From contig JALERM010000116.1 in assembly GCA_022764165.1 (NCBI GenBank), positions 1-64,000 on the forward strand: a stretch of 64,000 nt of DNA. Reading direction: 5' to 3'. This DNA is from Eubacterium sp. (GTDB taxonomy: Bacteria; Bacillota; Clostridia; Lachnospirales; Lachnospiraceae). The position numbers and the translations under genes were made by a program. Under the pieces are notes generated by a model, which ran no database searches, was not told where the DNA came from, and saw only the letters and a list, made by a program, of their open reading frames with translations. The first letter of the stretch is position 1. Every line of letters starts with the position of its first letter. Below are positions 32,145 through 40,901 of the stretch, one piece after another.

Positions 32145-32978
32145 ATGAACTATGGAGGCGATGCGGCGGACCAGATCGTCCGGTATTCCCTGGACGGTGT
32201 GGACCACGGGCTCAGGCTTTCGGGTACGCTGGCAAAGCATCTGGCGGTATTTGTTGCCGCCGTATTAAAAGATCAGAAGAAAACGAGGGGCAGAACCCGG
32301 ATGGTGCGGATGTTAAAGGAGAATAAGCCATTGAAATTTTTTACCGTACCGTCCGACCGCCTGCGTGAATTCTGCAGTGAGGGCAGGAAACGAGGGCTGC
32401 TCTATGTCATTATCCGGGATAAAAAGAACCCGGAGATGAGCGAGGTCATGGTCTTTGCAGATGACGCAGCCAAGGTCAACCGGGTCATGGATAAGATGAA
32501 CCTTGATTTTGTAAGAAGCGAAGTCGGGGAAGCTGTCCATGAGGTAACCGCAGGAATGGAAACGCCGGAAACCGGAATGGTGCAGGAAACCGTACAGATG
32601 CCAGAGGGCGAGGTGCAGTTCGAGATCAGCGATCTGGACGAAGCATTCCAGGTTGGTGATATGGATTTTTCTGAAGGAGAAAAGAACCAGAACCACGATG
32701 GAAAGGAAATGTCCGAACCGGAAAATTTTATCCCGGTGCAGGAAGAGGGGGAAGAGAATCTGTCCGGCTCTTCCTTGCACAGCAGAAATATTTCTACCGG
32801 GCAGGAAAACGGGACTGAAGGGACAAAGCAACAGGAACGTCCCAGTGTCCGCCGGGAGCTGGAGAACATCAAACGGGAGAAAACAGAGGAATCCCAGAAG
32901 CGGAGCCGGGAAAAGAACCGTGGACCAAAGAAAACGCAGAAGAAAGCAAGAAATAAACGAAAGGTGAAAGCGAGGTAG
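32145..32978 (+). CDS. PcfB family protein
   Basis: ATG 32145 (MNYGGDAADQIVRYSLDG) was preferred over GTG 32136, which overlaps the ribosome site. Residues 1-120 match PcfB/DUF3801, the relaxosome component that brings DNA to the coupling protein in pCF10-like systems (LRLSGTLAKHLAVFVAAVLK). The remainder is acidic, then a strongly basic Lys/Arg tail from about 235 likely to bind DNA. It follows the relaxase by five bases. Confidence 0.82.
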   Translation: MNYGGDAADQIVRYSLDGVDHGLRLSGTLAKHLAVFVAAVLKDQKKTRGRTRMVRMLKENKPLKFFTVPSDRLREFCSEGRKRGLLYVIIRDKKNPEMSEVMVFADDAAKVNRVMDKMNLDFVRSEVGEAVHEVTAGMETPETGMVQETVQMPEGEVQFEISDLDEAFQVGDMDFSEGEKNQNHDGKEMSEPENFIPVQEEGEENLSGSSLHSRNISTGQENGTEGTKQQERPSVRRELENIKREKTEESQKRSREKNRGPKKTQKKARNKRKVKAR

Positions 32979-32981
32979 TAG

Positions 32982-33920
32982 ATGGACCTGACAAAATTTT
33001 TAGGGCAGGACACGCAGGAGCAGTCCACCCAGCGGTTATCGAAAGAGGAATATGCCGCGCAGAAAAAGCAGGAGAGGGAAGAAATCTGGGGCATGATCGA
33101 TGGAAAGGCACAGGAGGTCTTCCAGAATGGGGACTCCTTAAAAGGATTCCTTGATTTTATGGGACAATGCAAGCCGCAGAGGACAGACAACCTGTTCCTG
33201 CTCTATGCACAGAACCCGGAAATCCGGCAGGTCAAGACCTTTGAAAAATGGAAGGAAGAAGGAAAGGTGGTCAAGACCGGAAGCAAGGGATACAACTTCA
33301 TTGTCGGACAGGAATATGAAAAGGATGGTGTCATCCAGCAGGGGTACTCCATCCAGAAAGCCTATGACATCAGCCAGATCCGCACCAAGCAGCCGGAAGA
33401 GGCGGAGCCAAAGCCGATGGACCAGCTAATGGAAGCACTGCTGACCGACAGCGAGGTACGGATTCAGATTGCAGACAATCTGCCAGATAAGGTGCAGGCG
33501 CAGTACATCCCAAACAAGCGGACGATCTATGTCCGAAATGGCATGAGCAAAAATGCAACGTTCCATTCCATCAGCCGGGAACTGGCCTGTGCGTCCCTTG
33601 ACCATCACGATGGAAGCTACAGCCGGGCAGGGGTATCGGCACAGGCCTATTGTGCGGCGTATGTAACGGCACAGAAATACGGCGTGGATGTCTCCGGCTT
33701 TTCCTTTGACAAGGTATGCCAGATGCAGGCATTCGGTCAGAAAGATCCGAAAGAACTCCGTTCCTTTATCCAGGATGTAAAGAGTGCAGCCTATTCCATC
33801 GGCAAGCAGGTAGACCGCAACCTTGGCAAAAGTGAGCAGGAATTTATGACCGATGAATTTGCCATCCCGGAGGAAAAAACAGAGAAACCAGCCAAAAGTA
33901 AAAAGTCCCCGGAACGCTGA
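32982..33920 (+). CDS. ArdC-like ssDNA-binding protein with degenerate metalloprotease domain
   Basis: Residues about 35-130 resemble the ArdC N-terminal ssDNA-binding domain (LLYAQNPEIRQVKTFEKWKE, then GSKGYNFIVG). Residues about 175-250 follow an ImmA/IrrE-like layout, but where HExxH is expected the sequence is FHSISRELACAS, lacking the metal-binding pair. An anti-restriction or strand-protecting role in transfer is likely, without protease activity. The tail is Lys-rich. It starts four bases after pcfB. Confidence 0.65.
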   Translation: MDLTKFLGQDTQEQSTQRLSKEEYAAQKKQEREEIWGMIDGKAQEVFQNGDSLKGFLDFMGQCKPQRTDNLFLLYAQNPEIRQVKTFEKWKEEGKVVKTGSKGYNFIVGQEYEKDGVIQQGYSIQKAYDISQIRTKQPEEAEPKPMDQLMEALLTDSEVRIQIADNLPDKVQAQYIPNKRTIYVRNGMSKNATFHSISRELACASLDHHDGSYSRAGVSAQAYCAAYVTAQKYGVDVSGFSFDKVCQMQAFGQKDPKELRSFIQDVKSAAYSIGKQVDRNLGKSEQEFMTDEFAIPEEKTEKPAKSKKSPER

Positions 33921-34015
33921 TAAAAAGGGCGTTTTTGGGCTCTTTTGCAGTAGCTTTCCAGGAGCAAGTGTGGTATGTTGTGGTTGAGAAAAAGAGGAAA
34001 AAAGGAGGCTCGCCT

Positions 34016-34330
34016 ATGACAAGAATGCGATATGTAAAGATGGACCGGATCATGAACCACATGCTGATTCATGCCCTTCGGGAAGTGTTCCGGCAGGAAA
34101 AAGAACAGGGGCTTCCGGTAGATACCACACGGGATCTGGTTCTGAAACTTGCAGAGCAGGAAGAAGGAAAGCTCTACCTGACAGAAGCCGAACACACCAA
34201 ATCCGTAGAAGCCTTAAACAAGCTCCGGGACACATACATCAACAACGGACGCTATTCCGATGGGATCGACAGCGTCCTGTTAAAAATCATGAAATCCAGA
34301 TACCGCCCATACCGTGGACGGGGAAGATGA
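34016..34330 (+). CDS. Small hypothetical transfer-region protein
   Basis: ATG 34016 follows AAAGGAGGCTCGCCT. The 104 residues are helical and basic, ending in an Arg-rich tail (KSRYRPYRGRGR), suggesting nucleic-acid contact. No family is recognised. It sits between the ArdC-like gene and DUF4314 within the transfer operon. Confidence 0.65.
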   Translation: MTRMRYVKMDRIMNHMLIHALREVFRQEKEQGLPVDTTRDLVLKLAEQEEGKLYLTEAEHTKSVEALNKLRDTYINNGRYSDGIDSVLLKIMKSRYRPYRGRGR

Positions 34331-34345
34331 AAGGAGGCGGTACAT

Positions 34346-34609
34346 ATGTATCGAAACATGACAAGTGAAAGGGTGGAATCCATGCGGAGAAGATATCCGC
34401 CGGGAACAGAAGTTACTCTGAACAGCATGGAAGGGGAAAGTCATATGCCACCCGGTTTAAAGGGAACGGTGGATATGGTGGATGATGCAGGGCAGATCCA
34501 TGTAAACTGGGAGAACGGAAGCAGCCTTGCCCTCGTTCCGGGAGTGGACAGCTTCCACATCACGGATCTGCCAAGAGCAGAGAGGCCAAAACAGCAGCCA
34601 TCCCAGTAA
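34346..34609 (+). CDS. DUF4314 family protein
   Basis: The 87 residues form a small SH3-like β-barrel (PGTEVTLNSM, LKGTVDMVDDAGQIHVNWENG, SLALVPGVDSF) characteristic of DUF4314, a marker of Tn1549-type elements. GGAGG precedes the ATG. Function is unknown; such barrels often bind proteins or RNA. Confidence 0.8.
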   Translation: MYRNMTSERVESMRRRYPPGTEVTLNSMEGESHMPPGLKGTVDMVDDAGQIHVNWENGSSLALVPGVDSFHITDLPRAERPKQQPSQ

Positions 34610-34632
34610 TAAACAGCCGGAAGTCGGACTGG

Positions 34633-36366
34633 GTGATCTGGCTTGCCGGACTGCCTGTTATCTGGTGGGCAGCGATCCTGATTGGGGATGCCATCCAGCC
34701 GGGCAGGAATCTTTTTGAGCTGATGGAGGTTCTCACGGAAAAACTGAACCATCCATTCCAGCTTCATTATACGGAATATACCATCAAGTCGGTGCTGGTC
34801 TGCACGTTACTTTACGCAGCCGGGATCGGCATTTTTTATTCCAGCCAGAAGAACTACCGCAGAGGGGAAGAGCATGGCTCTGCCAGATGGGGAGATGCCC
34901 GGCAGATCTGTAAGAAATACAGCCAGAAGCCGTACTCCCAGAACATCCTGCTGACGCAGAACTTCCGCATCAGCCTGGACACCCACAAGCACCGCAGGTG
35001 TCTCAACATCCTCGTGGTGGGAGGCTCCGGTGCAGGAAAGTCCAGAGGCTTTGCCCTGCCGAACATCATGCAGTGCTGCTGTTCGATGGTCATCACCGAT
35101 CCGAAAGCCGAGCTGCTCCGAAAGACAGGCGGTCTGCTGGAAAAGAAGGGATATGAGGTGCGTGTCTTTGACCTCATCAATCCCGACACATCTTTTTGCT
35201 ACAATCCATTCGAGTACGTCCACGATGACAAAGACGTACTCCGTCTTATTTCCAATCTGATACAAAACACCACACCAAAAGGTTCCCACTCCTCCGACCC
35301 TTTCTGGGAGAAGAGCGAGACAGCACTGCTTCAGGCACTGATGCTGTACCTGCTTCACGAAGCTCCGCCGGAAGAACAGAACTTTGCCATGATTATGGAG
35401 ATGTTAGGTTCTGCCCAGGTAAAGGAAGAGGACGAGGACTATGAGTCCCCTCTGGATATTTTGTTTGACCGTCTGGAGATGCGGGACCCGGACAGCATTG
35501 CCGTCAAGCAGTACCACATCTACAAGCAGGCGGCGGGAAAGACCGCCAAGTCCATCCTGATCAGTGTTGGTGTCCGTCTGGCGGCCTTTAACCTGCCGCA
35601 GATCGCCAAGCTGACCAATACCGATGAACTGGATCTTTCCAGCATGGGTGAGAAGAAAGTAGCCCTTTTCTGCTGTATCCCGGATGCGGATACTTCTTTG
35701 AATTATCTGGTAGGCATGATCTACAGCCAGCTTTTCCAGACGCTTTATTACATGGCAGACCGTGTGCATGGCGGTGCCCTCCCGGTTCCGGTCAACTGCA
35801 TTATGGATGAGTTTCCAAACGTATCCCTGCCCAATGAGTTTGAGAAGATCCTGGCAACCTGCCGATCCCGTTCCATTTACTGCAGCATCATCATCCAGAA
35901 CATGAGCCAGCTAAAAGCTCTGTTCAAGGACTCCTGGGAGAGTCTGGTGGGAAACTGCGATGAGTTTTTATATCTGGGCGGCAACGAAAAAGAGACACAC
36001 AAATATGTATCAGAATTACTGGGAAAAGAAACCATAGACACCAATACCTACGGGCAGACCAAGGGCAAATCCGGCAGCTACTCCACCAACTTCCAGCAGA
36101 GCGGAAGGGAACTGTTACAGCCGGATGAAGTCCGCATGCTGGACAACCAGAATGCCCTTCTGTTTATCCGTGGGGAGCGGCCCATACTGGATGCCAAGTA
36201 TGACCTGATGAAGCATCCCAACATCCGGTATACCGAGGACGGTGGAGCCGGCCCGTTCAACTATGCGAAAGCACCGCTGGCACATGACGATTTTACGTTT
36301 GACGAAACAAGATATGACGATTACGAACTGCTTCTGGATGAGGACATCATCGGGGAGCTTTTTTGA
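34633..36366 (+). CDS. virD4: VirD4/TraG-type coupling ATPase
   Basis: The 577-residue protein has two N-terminal membrane helices, EHGSARWG near 78, Walker A VGGSGAGKSR near 128-137, ITDPKAELL near 155 and the Walker B-like NCIMDEFPN near 388. It pumps the relaxase-bound strand into the type IV channel. GTG 34633 is the first normal start, but the frame stays open upstream through KSDW to the DUF4314 stop, so initiation may be slightly earlier. Confidence 0.93.
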   Translation: MIWLAGLPVIWWAAILIGDAIQPGRNLFELMEVLTEKLNHPFQLHYTEYTIKSVLVCTLLYAAGIGIFYSSQKNYRRGEEHGSARWGDARQICKKYSQKPYSQNILLTQNFRISLDTHKHRRCLNILVVGGSGAGKSRGFALPNIMQCCCSMVITDPKAELLRKTGGLLEKKGYEVRVFDLINPDTSFCYNPFEYVHDDKDVLRLISNLIQNTTPKGSHSSDPFWEKSETALLQALMLYLLHEAPPEEQNFAMIMEMLGSAQVKEEDEDYESPLDILFDRLEMRDPDSIAVKQYHIYKQAAGKTAKSILISVGVRLAAFNLPQIAKLTNTDELDLSSMGEKKVALFCCIPDADTSLNYLVGMIYSQLFQTLYYMADRVHGGALPVPVNCIMDEFPNVSLPNEFEKILATCRSRSIYCSIIIQNMSQLKALFKDSWESLVGNCDEFLYLGGNEKETHKYVSELLGKETIDTNTYGQTKGKSGSYSTNFQQSGRELLQPDEVRMLDNQNALLFIRGERPILDAKYDLMKHPNIRYTEDGGAGPFNYAKAPLAHDDFTFDETRYDDYELLLDEDIIGELF

Positions 36367-36380
36367 TGGGAGGAATGCCA

Positions 36381-36740
36381 ATGAATTTACTGAAAAATAA
36401 GAAACACACAGAAACCAAGAAAGAGACCGCACTGCTGAAGATGAAGAGAGGGCAGAAGAAACTGTTTGTCCTGTATGCGGTCATGGTGCTGACGATCTGC
36501 ATCGGGGCAACCTGCGTTTACGCTGCAGGCGATCCGCTGACCGTAGTCAATAACCTGTCCACCTTTATCTTTTCCCTGATCCGAGCCATTGGCCTGATCC
36601 TGCTGGGATTTGGTATTGTGCAGGTCGGCCTGTCCTTAAAGAGCCACGATCCAAGCCAGAGGGCAAATGGATTTTTGACACTGGCAGGCGGTATCATCAT
36701 TACCTTTGCAAAAGAGATCCTGGACCTGATCATGGGATAG
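36381..36740 (+). CDS. Maff2/VirB2-like small membrane protein
   Basis: ATG 36381 follows GGGAGGAATGCCA. The 119 residues have a basic N-terminus, a first hydrophobic helix ending VYAAG (possible signal cleavage) and two more helices (FSLIRAIGLILLGFGIVQVG, ANGFLTLAGGIIITFA). This matches the Maff2 family, the position-equivalent of the VirB2/TrbC pilin in Gram-positive type IV systems. The next 75-bp gap has a GAGCCA/TGGCTC hairpin at 36760-36781. Confidence 0.8.
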   Translation: MNLLKNKKHTETKKETALLKMKRGQKKLFVLYAVMVLTICIGATCVYAAGDPLTVVNNLSTFIFSLIRAIGLILLGFGIVQVGLSLKSHDPSQRANGFLTLAGGIIITFAKEILDLIMG

Positions 36741-36815
36741 GAAGAGAGACTAGAAGGGGAGCCATGCGACAAGCTGGCTCTCCGCTCACTTTTGCAGGAT
36801 GGGAGGTGAAACTGT

Positions 36816-37655
36816 TTGAGTGATAACTGGATCGTACAGAATCTAAATTCTGCCTTGCAGACCTGGAGTGACAAGCTGGCTGAGATCTGGACACTGCTGA
36901 CGCAAAACCCGGAGAATTTCAAGGGCGGTGCGATCTGGAGTGTGATGACGAACATCAACGGTGGACTGAAAGCCATCGGGTACGGCCTGCTGGTTCTGTT
37001 CTTTGCAGCGGGGCTTGTGAAAACCTGTGGAAGCTTCACGGATATGAAAAAGCCGGAACACGTCGTGAAAGCCTTTATCCGATTTGCACTGGCACAGGGA
37101 GCCGTCATGTCCGGCATGGAGCTTCTGACTGCAATCTTTTCCATAGTGCAGGGCATCGTGACAAACATCATGTCCCACTCCGGGATGGCAGGGGGAACCG
37201 TAACGGAACTGCCCTCGGAGATCGTGGACAAGATCGAAGCGGTGGGAATGCTGGAATCCATCCCGTTGTGGATCGTAACCCTATTGGGAAGCCTGCTGAT
37301 TACGGTATTGTCGTTTGTCATGATTCTGACCGTATATGGAAGAATGTTCAAGCTGTACATGTATACAGCCATCGCACCGATTCCGCTGGCAACCTTTGCC
37401 GGGGAGCCGACCCAGTCCGTGGGGAAGAACTTTATCCGTTCTTACGCCGGGGTATGTCTGGAAGGAGCCATCATCGCACTGGCCTGCATCATCTTTTCGG
37501 TGTTTGCGGCAAGCCCGCCGGCCATCGGGGACACCAGCCTGTCAGCCGTGACCATTGTCTGGAATTACGTCGGGGAGCTGGTATTTAACCTGCTGGTACT
37601 GGTTGGGGCAGTCAAGGCATCCGACCGGATCGTAAAAGAAATCATGGGATTATAG
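36816..37655 (+). CDS. TrbL/VirB6-like polytopic channel protein
   Basis: TTG 36816 lies 8 bases after GGGAGGTG. The 279 residues contain about six membrane helices (ALGYGLLVLFFAAGLV-type segment near 52, PLWIVTLLGSLLITVLSFVM near 150, CLEGAIIALACIIFSVFA near 218) and a conserved loop APIPLATFAGEPTQSVGK near 190. It corresponds to VirB6/TrbL, the inner-membrane channel of the secretion system. Confidence 0.87.
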   Translation: MSDNWIVQNLNSALQTWSDKLAEIWTLLTQNPENFKGGAIWSVMTNINGGLKAIGYGLLVLFFAAGLVKTCGSFTDMKKPEHVVKAFIRFALAQGAVMSGMELLTAIFSIVQGIVTNIMSHSGMAGGTVTELPSEIVDKIEAVGMLESIPLWIVTLLGSLLITVLSFVMILTVYGRMFKLYMYTAIAPIPLATFAGEPTQSVGKNFIRSYAGVCLEGAIIALACIIFSVFAASPPAIGDTSLSAVTIVWNYVGELVFNLLVLVGAVKASDRIVKEIMGL

Positions 37656-37666
37656 GAGGCAAGAAA

Positions 37667-38104
37667 ATGGAAGAACCAAAGACACTAAGCTATGACTGGC
37701 AATATGGCCGGGAGGAATTATTTCTCCAGATAGACGGTTATGGGGAGGATGACAATCTCTATATCGGGCTTTACCACATGGAAGATGGATGCCCGGAAAG
37801 TTTTGCAGACCTTACGGTAAATCTGCCTTTTGCTCCACTGAATAATATCAATGAAGCCTATATTGATCACAATTTCAGTAAAGAAAAGCTCCATTTTATA
37901 AGGCAGCATAAGCTGGGAAAGATACTGCCGGATACCGCATCCTCCGGTTACTGTATCTTCCAGAAAGTCGCATTTGATCTGAAAAAACTGGCAGAGCTTG
38001 ATCCGGAAGGAACCAAAGCATTTATGGAAAGACATGGTATCCAGATAGAGGATGCACCAAAACAGAAACCAAAGAAAAAACAGAGATCACAAAGAGAAAG
38101 GTAG
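37667..38104 (+). CDS. DUF4313-like conserved transfer-operon protein
   Basis: The 145-residue soluble protein (start MEEPKTLSYDWQYG) has a β-rich first half (LFLQIDGYGEDDNLYIGLYH) and a basic Lys/Gln/Arg tail. Proteins of this type lie between TrbL and PrgI in related elements. AGGAGG precedes the ATG. Family name is from memory of element gene order; function unknown. Confidence 0.6.
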   Translation: MEEPKTLSYDWQYGREELFLQIDGYGEDDNLYIGLYHMEDGCPESFADLTVNLPFAPLNNINEAYIDHNFSKEKLHFIRQHKLGKILPDTASSGYCIFQKVAFDLKKLAELDPEGTKAFMERHGIQIEDAPKQKPKKKQRSQRER

Positions 38105-38112
38105 AAAATGAC

Positions 38113-38547
38113 ATGGAAGTGAAAATGAATAAAGAAATCCGCGACTATCAGGAGGCAATGTTCTGGGGCTTAAGTTTCCGGCAGTGCCTTTTTTCAGTGC
38201 TGGCAATTCTGGCAGCCCTTGGGATCTATTTTATTACCAGGAAATACGCCGTAGAACAGGTAACCGGATGGCTGTGTGTGCTTGGGGCGGCTCCCTTTGC
38301 AGCCTGTGGCTTTTTCCGTTACCACGGCATGACTGCGGAACAGTTTGTATGGGCAGTCATCAAATCCGAACTGCTGTACCCGAAACGGCTGGTATTCAAA
38401 TCGGAGAACCTGTACTTTTCCTGCATGGAAGAAAGCCTGCAGCTAGGTGAAAAGATGATGGGAAACGGAGCGGAGCTTCTGGAGAAGAAGCGGACGAAAC
38501 AGAAGAAACCAAAGAAACTAAGAGGAAGGGGTGATGCCTTTGATTAA
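38113..38547 (+). CDS. PrgI family type IV secretion protein
   Basis: The 144 residues start with a conserved RDYQEAMFWGLSFRQ segment, then two adjacent membrane helices (LFSVLAILAALGIYFI and GWLCVLGAAPFAACGFF) and a cytoplasmic basic tail. This is the PrgI/VirB3-like component that docks the VirB4 ATPase; the downstream virB4 overlaps it by eight bases. ATG 38113 or 38125 may be used. Confidence 0.85.
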   Translation: MEVKMNKEIRDYQEAMFWGLSFRQCLFSVLAILAALGIYFITRKYAVEQVTGWLCVLGAAPFAACGFFRYHGMTAEQFVWAVIKSELLYPKRLVFKSENLYFSCMEESLQLGEKMMGNGAELLEKKRTKQKKPKKLRGRGDAFD

Positions 38548-40870
38548 AACCCTGAATCAGACACTGAAACAGGACAAAGAAAAATTCAAAGTACCGAAGT
38601 CTGTCCAGCAGGCCATCCCGATCCGTAAGATCTGGCCAGATGGGATTTTCCAGGTGGAGAGCAAGTATTCCCGTACATTCCGGTTTACGGATATCAACTA
38701 TTCCATTGCCAGCAAAGCGGACAAGACGGAAATGTTTCTGGATTACTCGGAACTTTTAAATGCACTGGATTCCGGCTGTACGGCGAAGATCACCCTGAAC
38801 AACCGCAAGATCAACAAGGAAGAATTTGAGCAGTCCCTGCTGATTCCAATGAAAGGGGATGGGCTGGATGAATACAGGAAGGAATACAACGATATGCTCC
38901 TTTCCAAAATCTCCGGTACCAACAACAGTATCTACCAGGAACGTTATCTGACTGTCAGCGTCCACAAGAAGAATATCGATGAAGCCAGGACATACTTCGC
39001 CCGTGTGGGAACGGATATCATCACCCATCTGGCCAAGCTGTCCTCCATCGGGGAAGAGCTGGATGCGGAACAGAGGCTCCAGATCTTCCGGGACTTTTTC
39101 AAGGCAGACGTTCCGCAGAGCTTTCCGTTTGATATGAAAGCCTTTGCGAAAAAGGGACACCGCTTCAAGGACTGGATCTGCCCGGACACGATGGAGTTCC
39201 ACAACGACCATTTCAAGCTGGGTGAGCAGTACGGCAGAGTCCTTTTTATGGAAGATTACGCCAGCTATGTAAAGGATGAGATGATCTCCGAACTGTGCAG
39301 CCTTGGCAGGAACCTGATGCTGTCCATTGACATTATTCCGGTGCCTACAGATGAAGCGGTGCGTGAGATCCAGAACCGACTGCTGGGTGTAGAGACCAAC
39401 GTGACGAACTGGCAGAGACGCCAAAATGCAAACAATAACTTTTCTGCTGTGGTTCCCTATGACATGGAGCTGCAGAGAAAAGAAACCAAGGAGATGCTGG
39501 ACGATCTGACCACCAGGGACCAGAGGATGATGTTCGGTATCCTGACAATGGTACATATGGCAGACAGCAAGAAACAACTGGATTCCGACACGGAAACCCT
39601 GTATTCCATTGCAAGAAAGCACCTCTGCCAGATGGCAACTCTGAAATGGCAACAGGCCGATGGGCTGAATACTGTCCTGCCGTATGGCCTGCGGAAGATC
39701 GATGCGGTGCGTACCCTTACCACAGAATCCACTGCCGTCCTGATTCCGTTTCATACGCAGGAGATCATGCAGCCGGGCGGCATCTACTATGGGCAGAATG
39801 CCGTCAGCAAAAATATGCTGGTGGCAGACCGAAGGAAGCTGTTAAATGGAAACTCGTTCCGACTGGGAGTCAGTGGTTCAGGAAAGAGCTTCTCGGCAAA
39901 GGAAGAGATCGTAGACCTTGCCCTTTCCACAGAAGATGACATTCTCATCCTTGATCCAGAGTCGGAGTTTACTTCTCTGGTGGAAGCCTTAAACGGAGAG
40001 GTCATCCAGATCTCGGCAACCTCCGATACCCATCTGAATGCACTGGATATGGACTCTGCCTATGGCAATGACCGTAATCCTCTGATTGAAAAGTCGGAAT
40101 TTATCCTGTCCCTGTTTGAGCAGCTTGTAGGAGCCGGAAACCTTTCGGCAAAGGAAAAATCCATCCTCGACCGCTGCACCGCAGATGTGTACCGGGATTA
40201 TATGAGGGGCGGATACCAAGGGCAAGTGCCGACCTTAAAAGACCTGTACCGACAGCTCATGCTCCAGCCGGAGGAAGAAGCCAGAGGGCTGGCATTGTCT
40301 TCGGAATTGTTTATCAATGGCAGTCTGAACACCTTTGCCCAGGAAACCAATGTCAATACGAAGAGCCGTATCATCGACTATGACATCCGGGAGCTGGGCG
40401 AACAGTTGATGCCCCTTGGCATGCTGGTCACACTGGATTCGATTTTCAACCGTGTGATCCAGAACTGGAAGAAGGGAAAAACGACATGGATCTTTGCGGA
40501 TGAGTTTTATCTGCTGTTCCGCTACGAATACAGTGCGGACTTTTTCTACCGTCTGTACAAGCGTATCCGTAAGTATTCCGGTTTTGTAACTGGGCTTACC
40601 CAGAACGTAGAGGAACTTCTGAAATCCGATACCGCCCGCCTGATGCTGGCAAACAGTGAGTTCCTGATCCTTTTGAATCAGGCCACTACCGACCGGGATG
40701 AGCTTGCGGCACTTCTGAATATTTCAGACAACCAGTTATCCTACATCACCAATGTGGGTGCCGGCCACGGCCTGATCCGCTGCTCTGGAAATCTGGTGCC
40801 ATTTGAAAATTCGTTCCCAAGAAACACCAAGCTGTACCGTCTGATGACGACCAAGCCGGGCGAAGCGTAA
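38540..40870 (+). CDS. virB4: VirB4-family conjugation ATPase
   Basis: TTG 38540 is chosen because GTGATGCCT immediately precedes it, as at 27760 and 28600. The 776 residues have the VirB4 N-terminal domain, Walker A LGVSGSGKSF near 443, a DILILDPESEF strand near 468, Walker B TWIFADEFYLLF near 650 and a QNVEELL motif near 690. It powers assembly of the channel. Overlap with prgI indicates coupled translation. Confidence 0.93.
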   Translation: MIKTLNQTLKQDKEKFKVPKSVQQAIPIRKIWPDGIFQVESKYSRTFRFTDINYSIASKADKTEMFLDYSELLNALDSGCTAKITLNNRKINKEEFEQSLLIPMKGDGLDEYRKEYNDMLLSKISGTNNSIYQERYLTVSVHKKNIDEARTYFARVGTDIITHLAKLSSIGEELDAEQRLQIFRDFFKADVPQSFPFDMKAFAKKGHRFKDWICPDTMEFHNDHFKLGEQYGRVLFMEDYASYVKDEMISELCSLGRNLMLSIDIIPVPTDEAVREIQNRLLGVETNVTNWQRRQNANNNFSAVVPYDMELQRKETKEMLDDLTTRDQRMMFGILTMVHMADSKKQLDSDTETLYSIARKHLCQMATLKWQQADGLNTVLPYGLRKIDAVRTLTTESTAVLIPFHTQEIMQPGGIYYGQNAVSKNMLVADRRKLLNGNSFRLGVSGSGKSFSAKEEIVDLALSTEDDILILDPESEFTSLVEALNGEVIQISATSDTHLNALDMDSAYGNDRNPLIEKSEFILSLFEQLVGAGNLSAKEKSILDRCTADVYRDYMRGGYQGQVPTLKDLYRQLMLQPEEEARGLALSSELFINGSLNTFAQETNVNTKSRIIDYDIRELGEQLMPLGMLVTLDSIFNRVIQNWKKGKTTWIFADEFYLLFRYEYSADFFYRLYKRIRKYSGFVTGLTQNVEELLKSDTARLMLANSEFLILLNQATTDRDELAALLNISDNQLSYITNVGAGHGLIRCSGNLVPFENSFPRNTKLYRLMTTKPGEA

Positions 40871-40901
40871 GAGCAGTACAGACCGGGACTGGAGGTGAGA
40901 G

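Noticed and set aside
38756..39754. 332-codon minus-strand ORF opposite virB4
   Set aside because: It is antisense to conserved VirB4 motifs, with no recognisable protein features.
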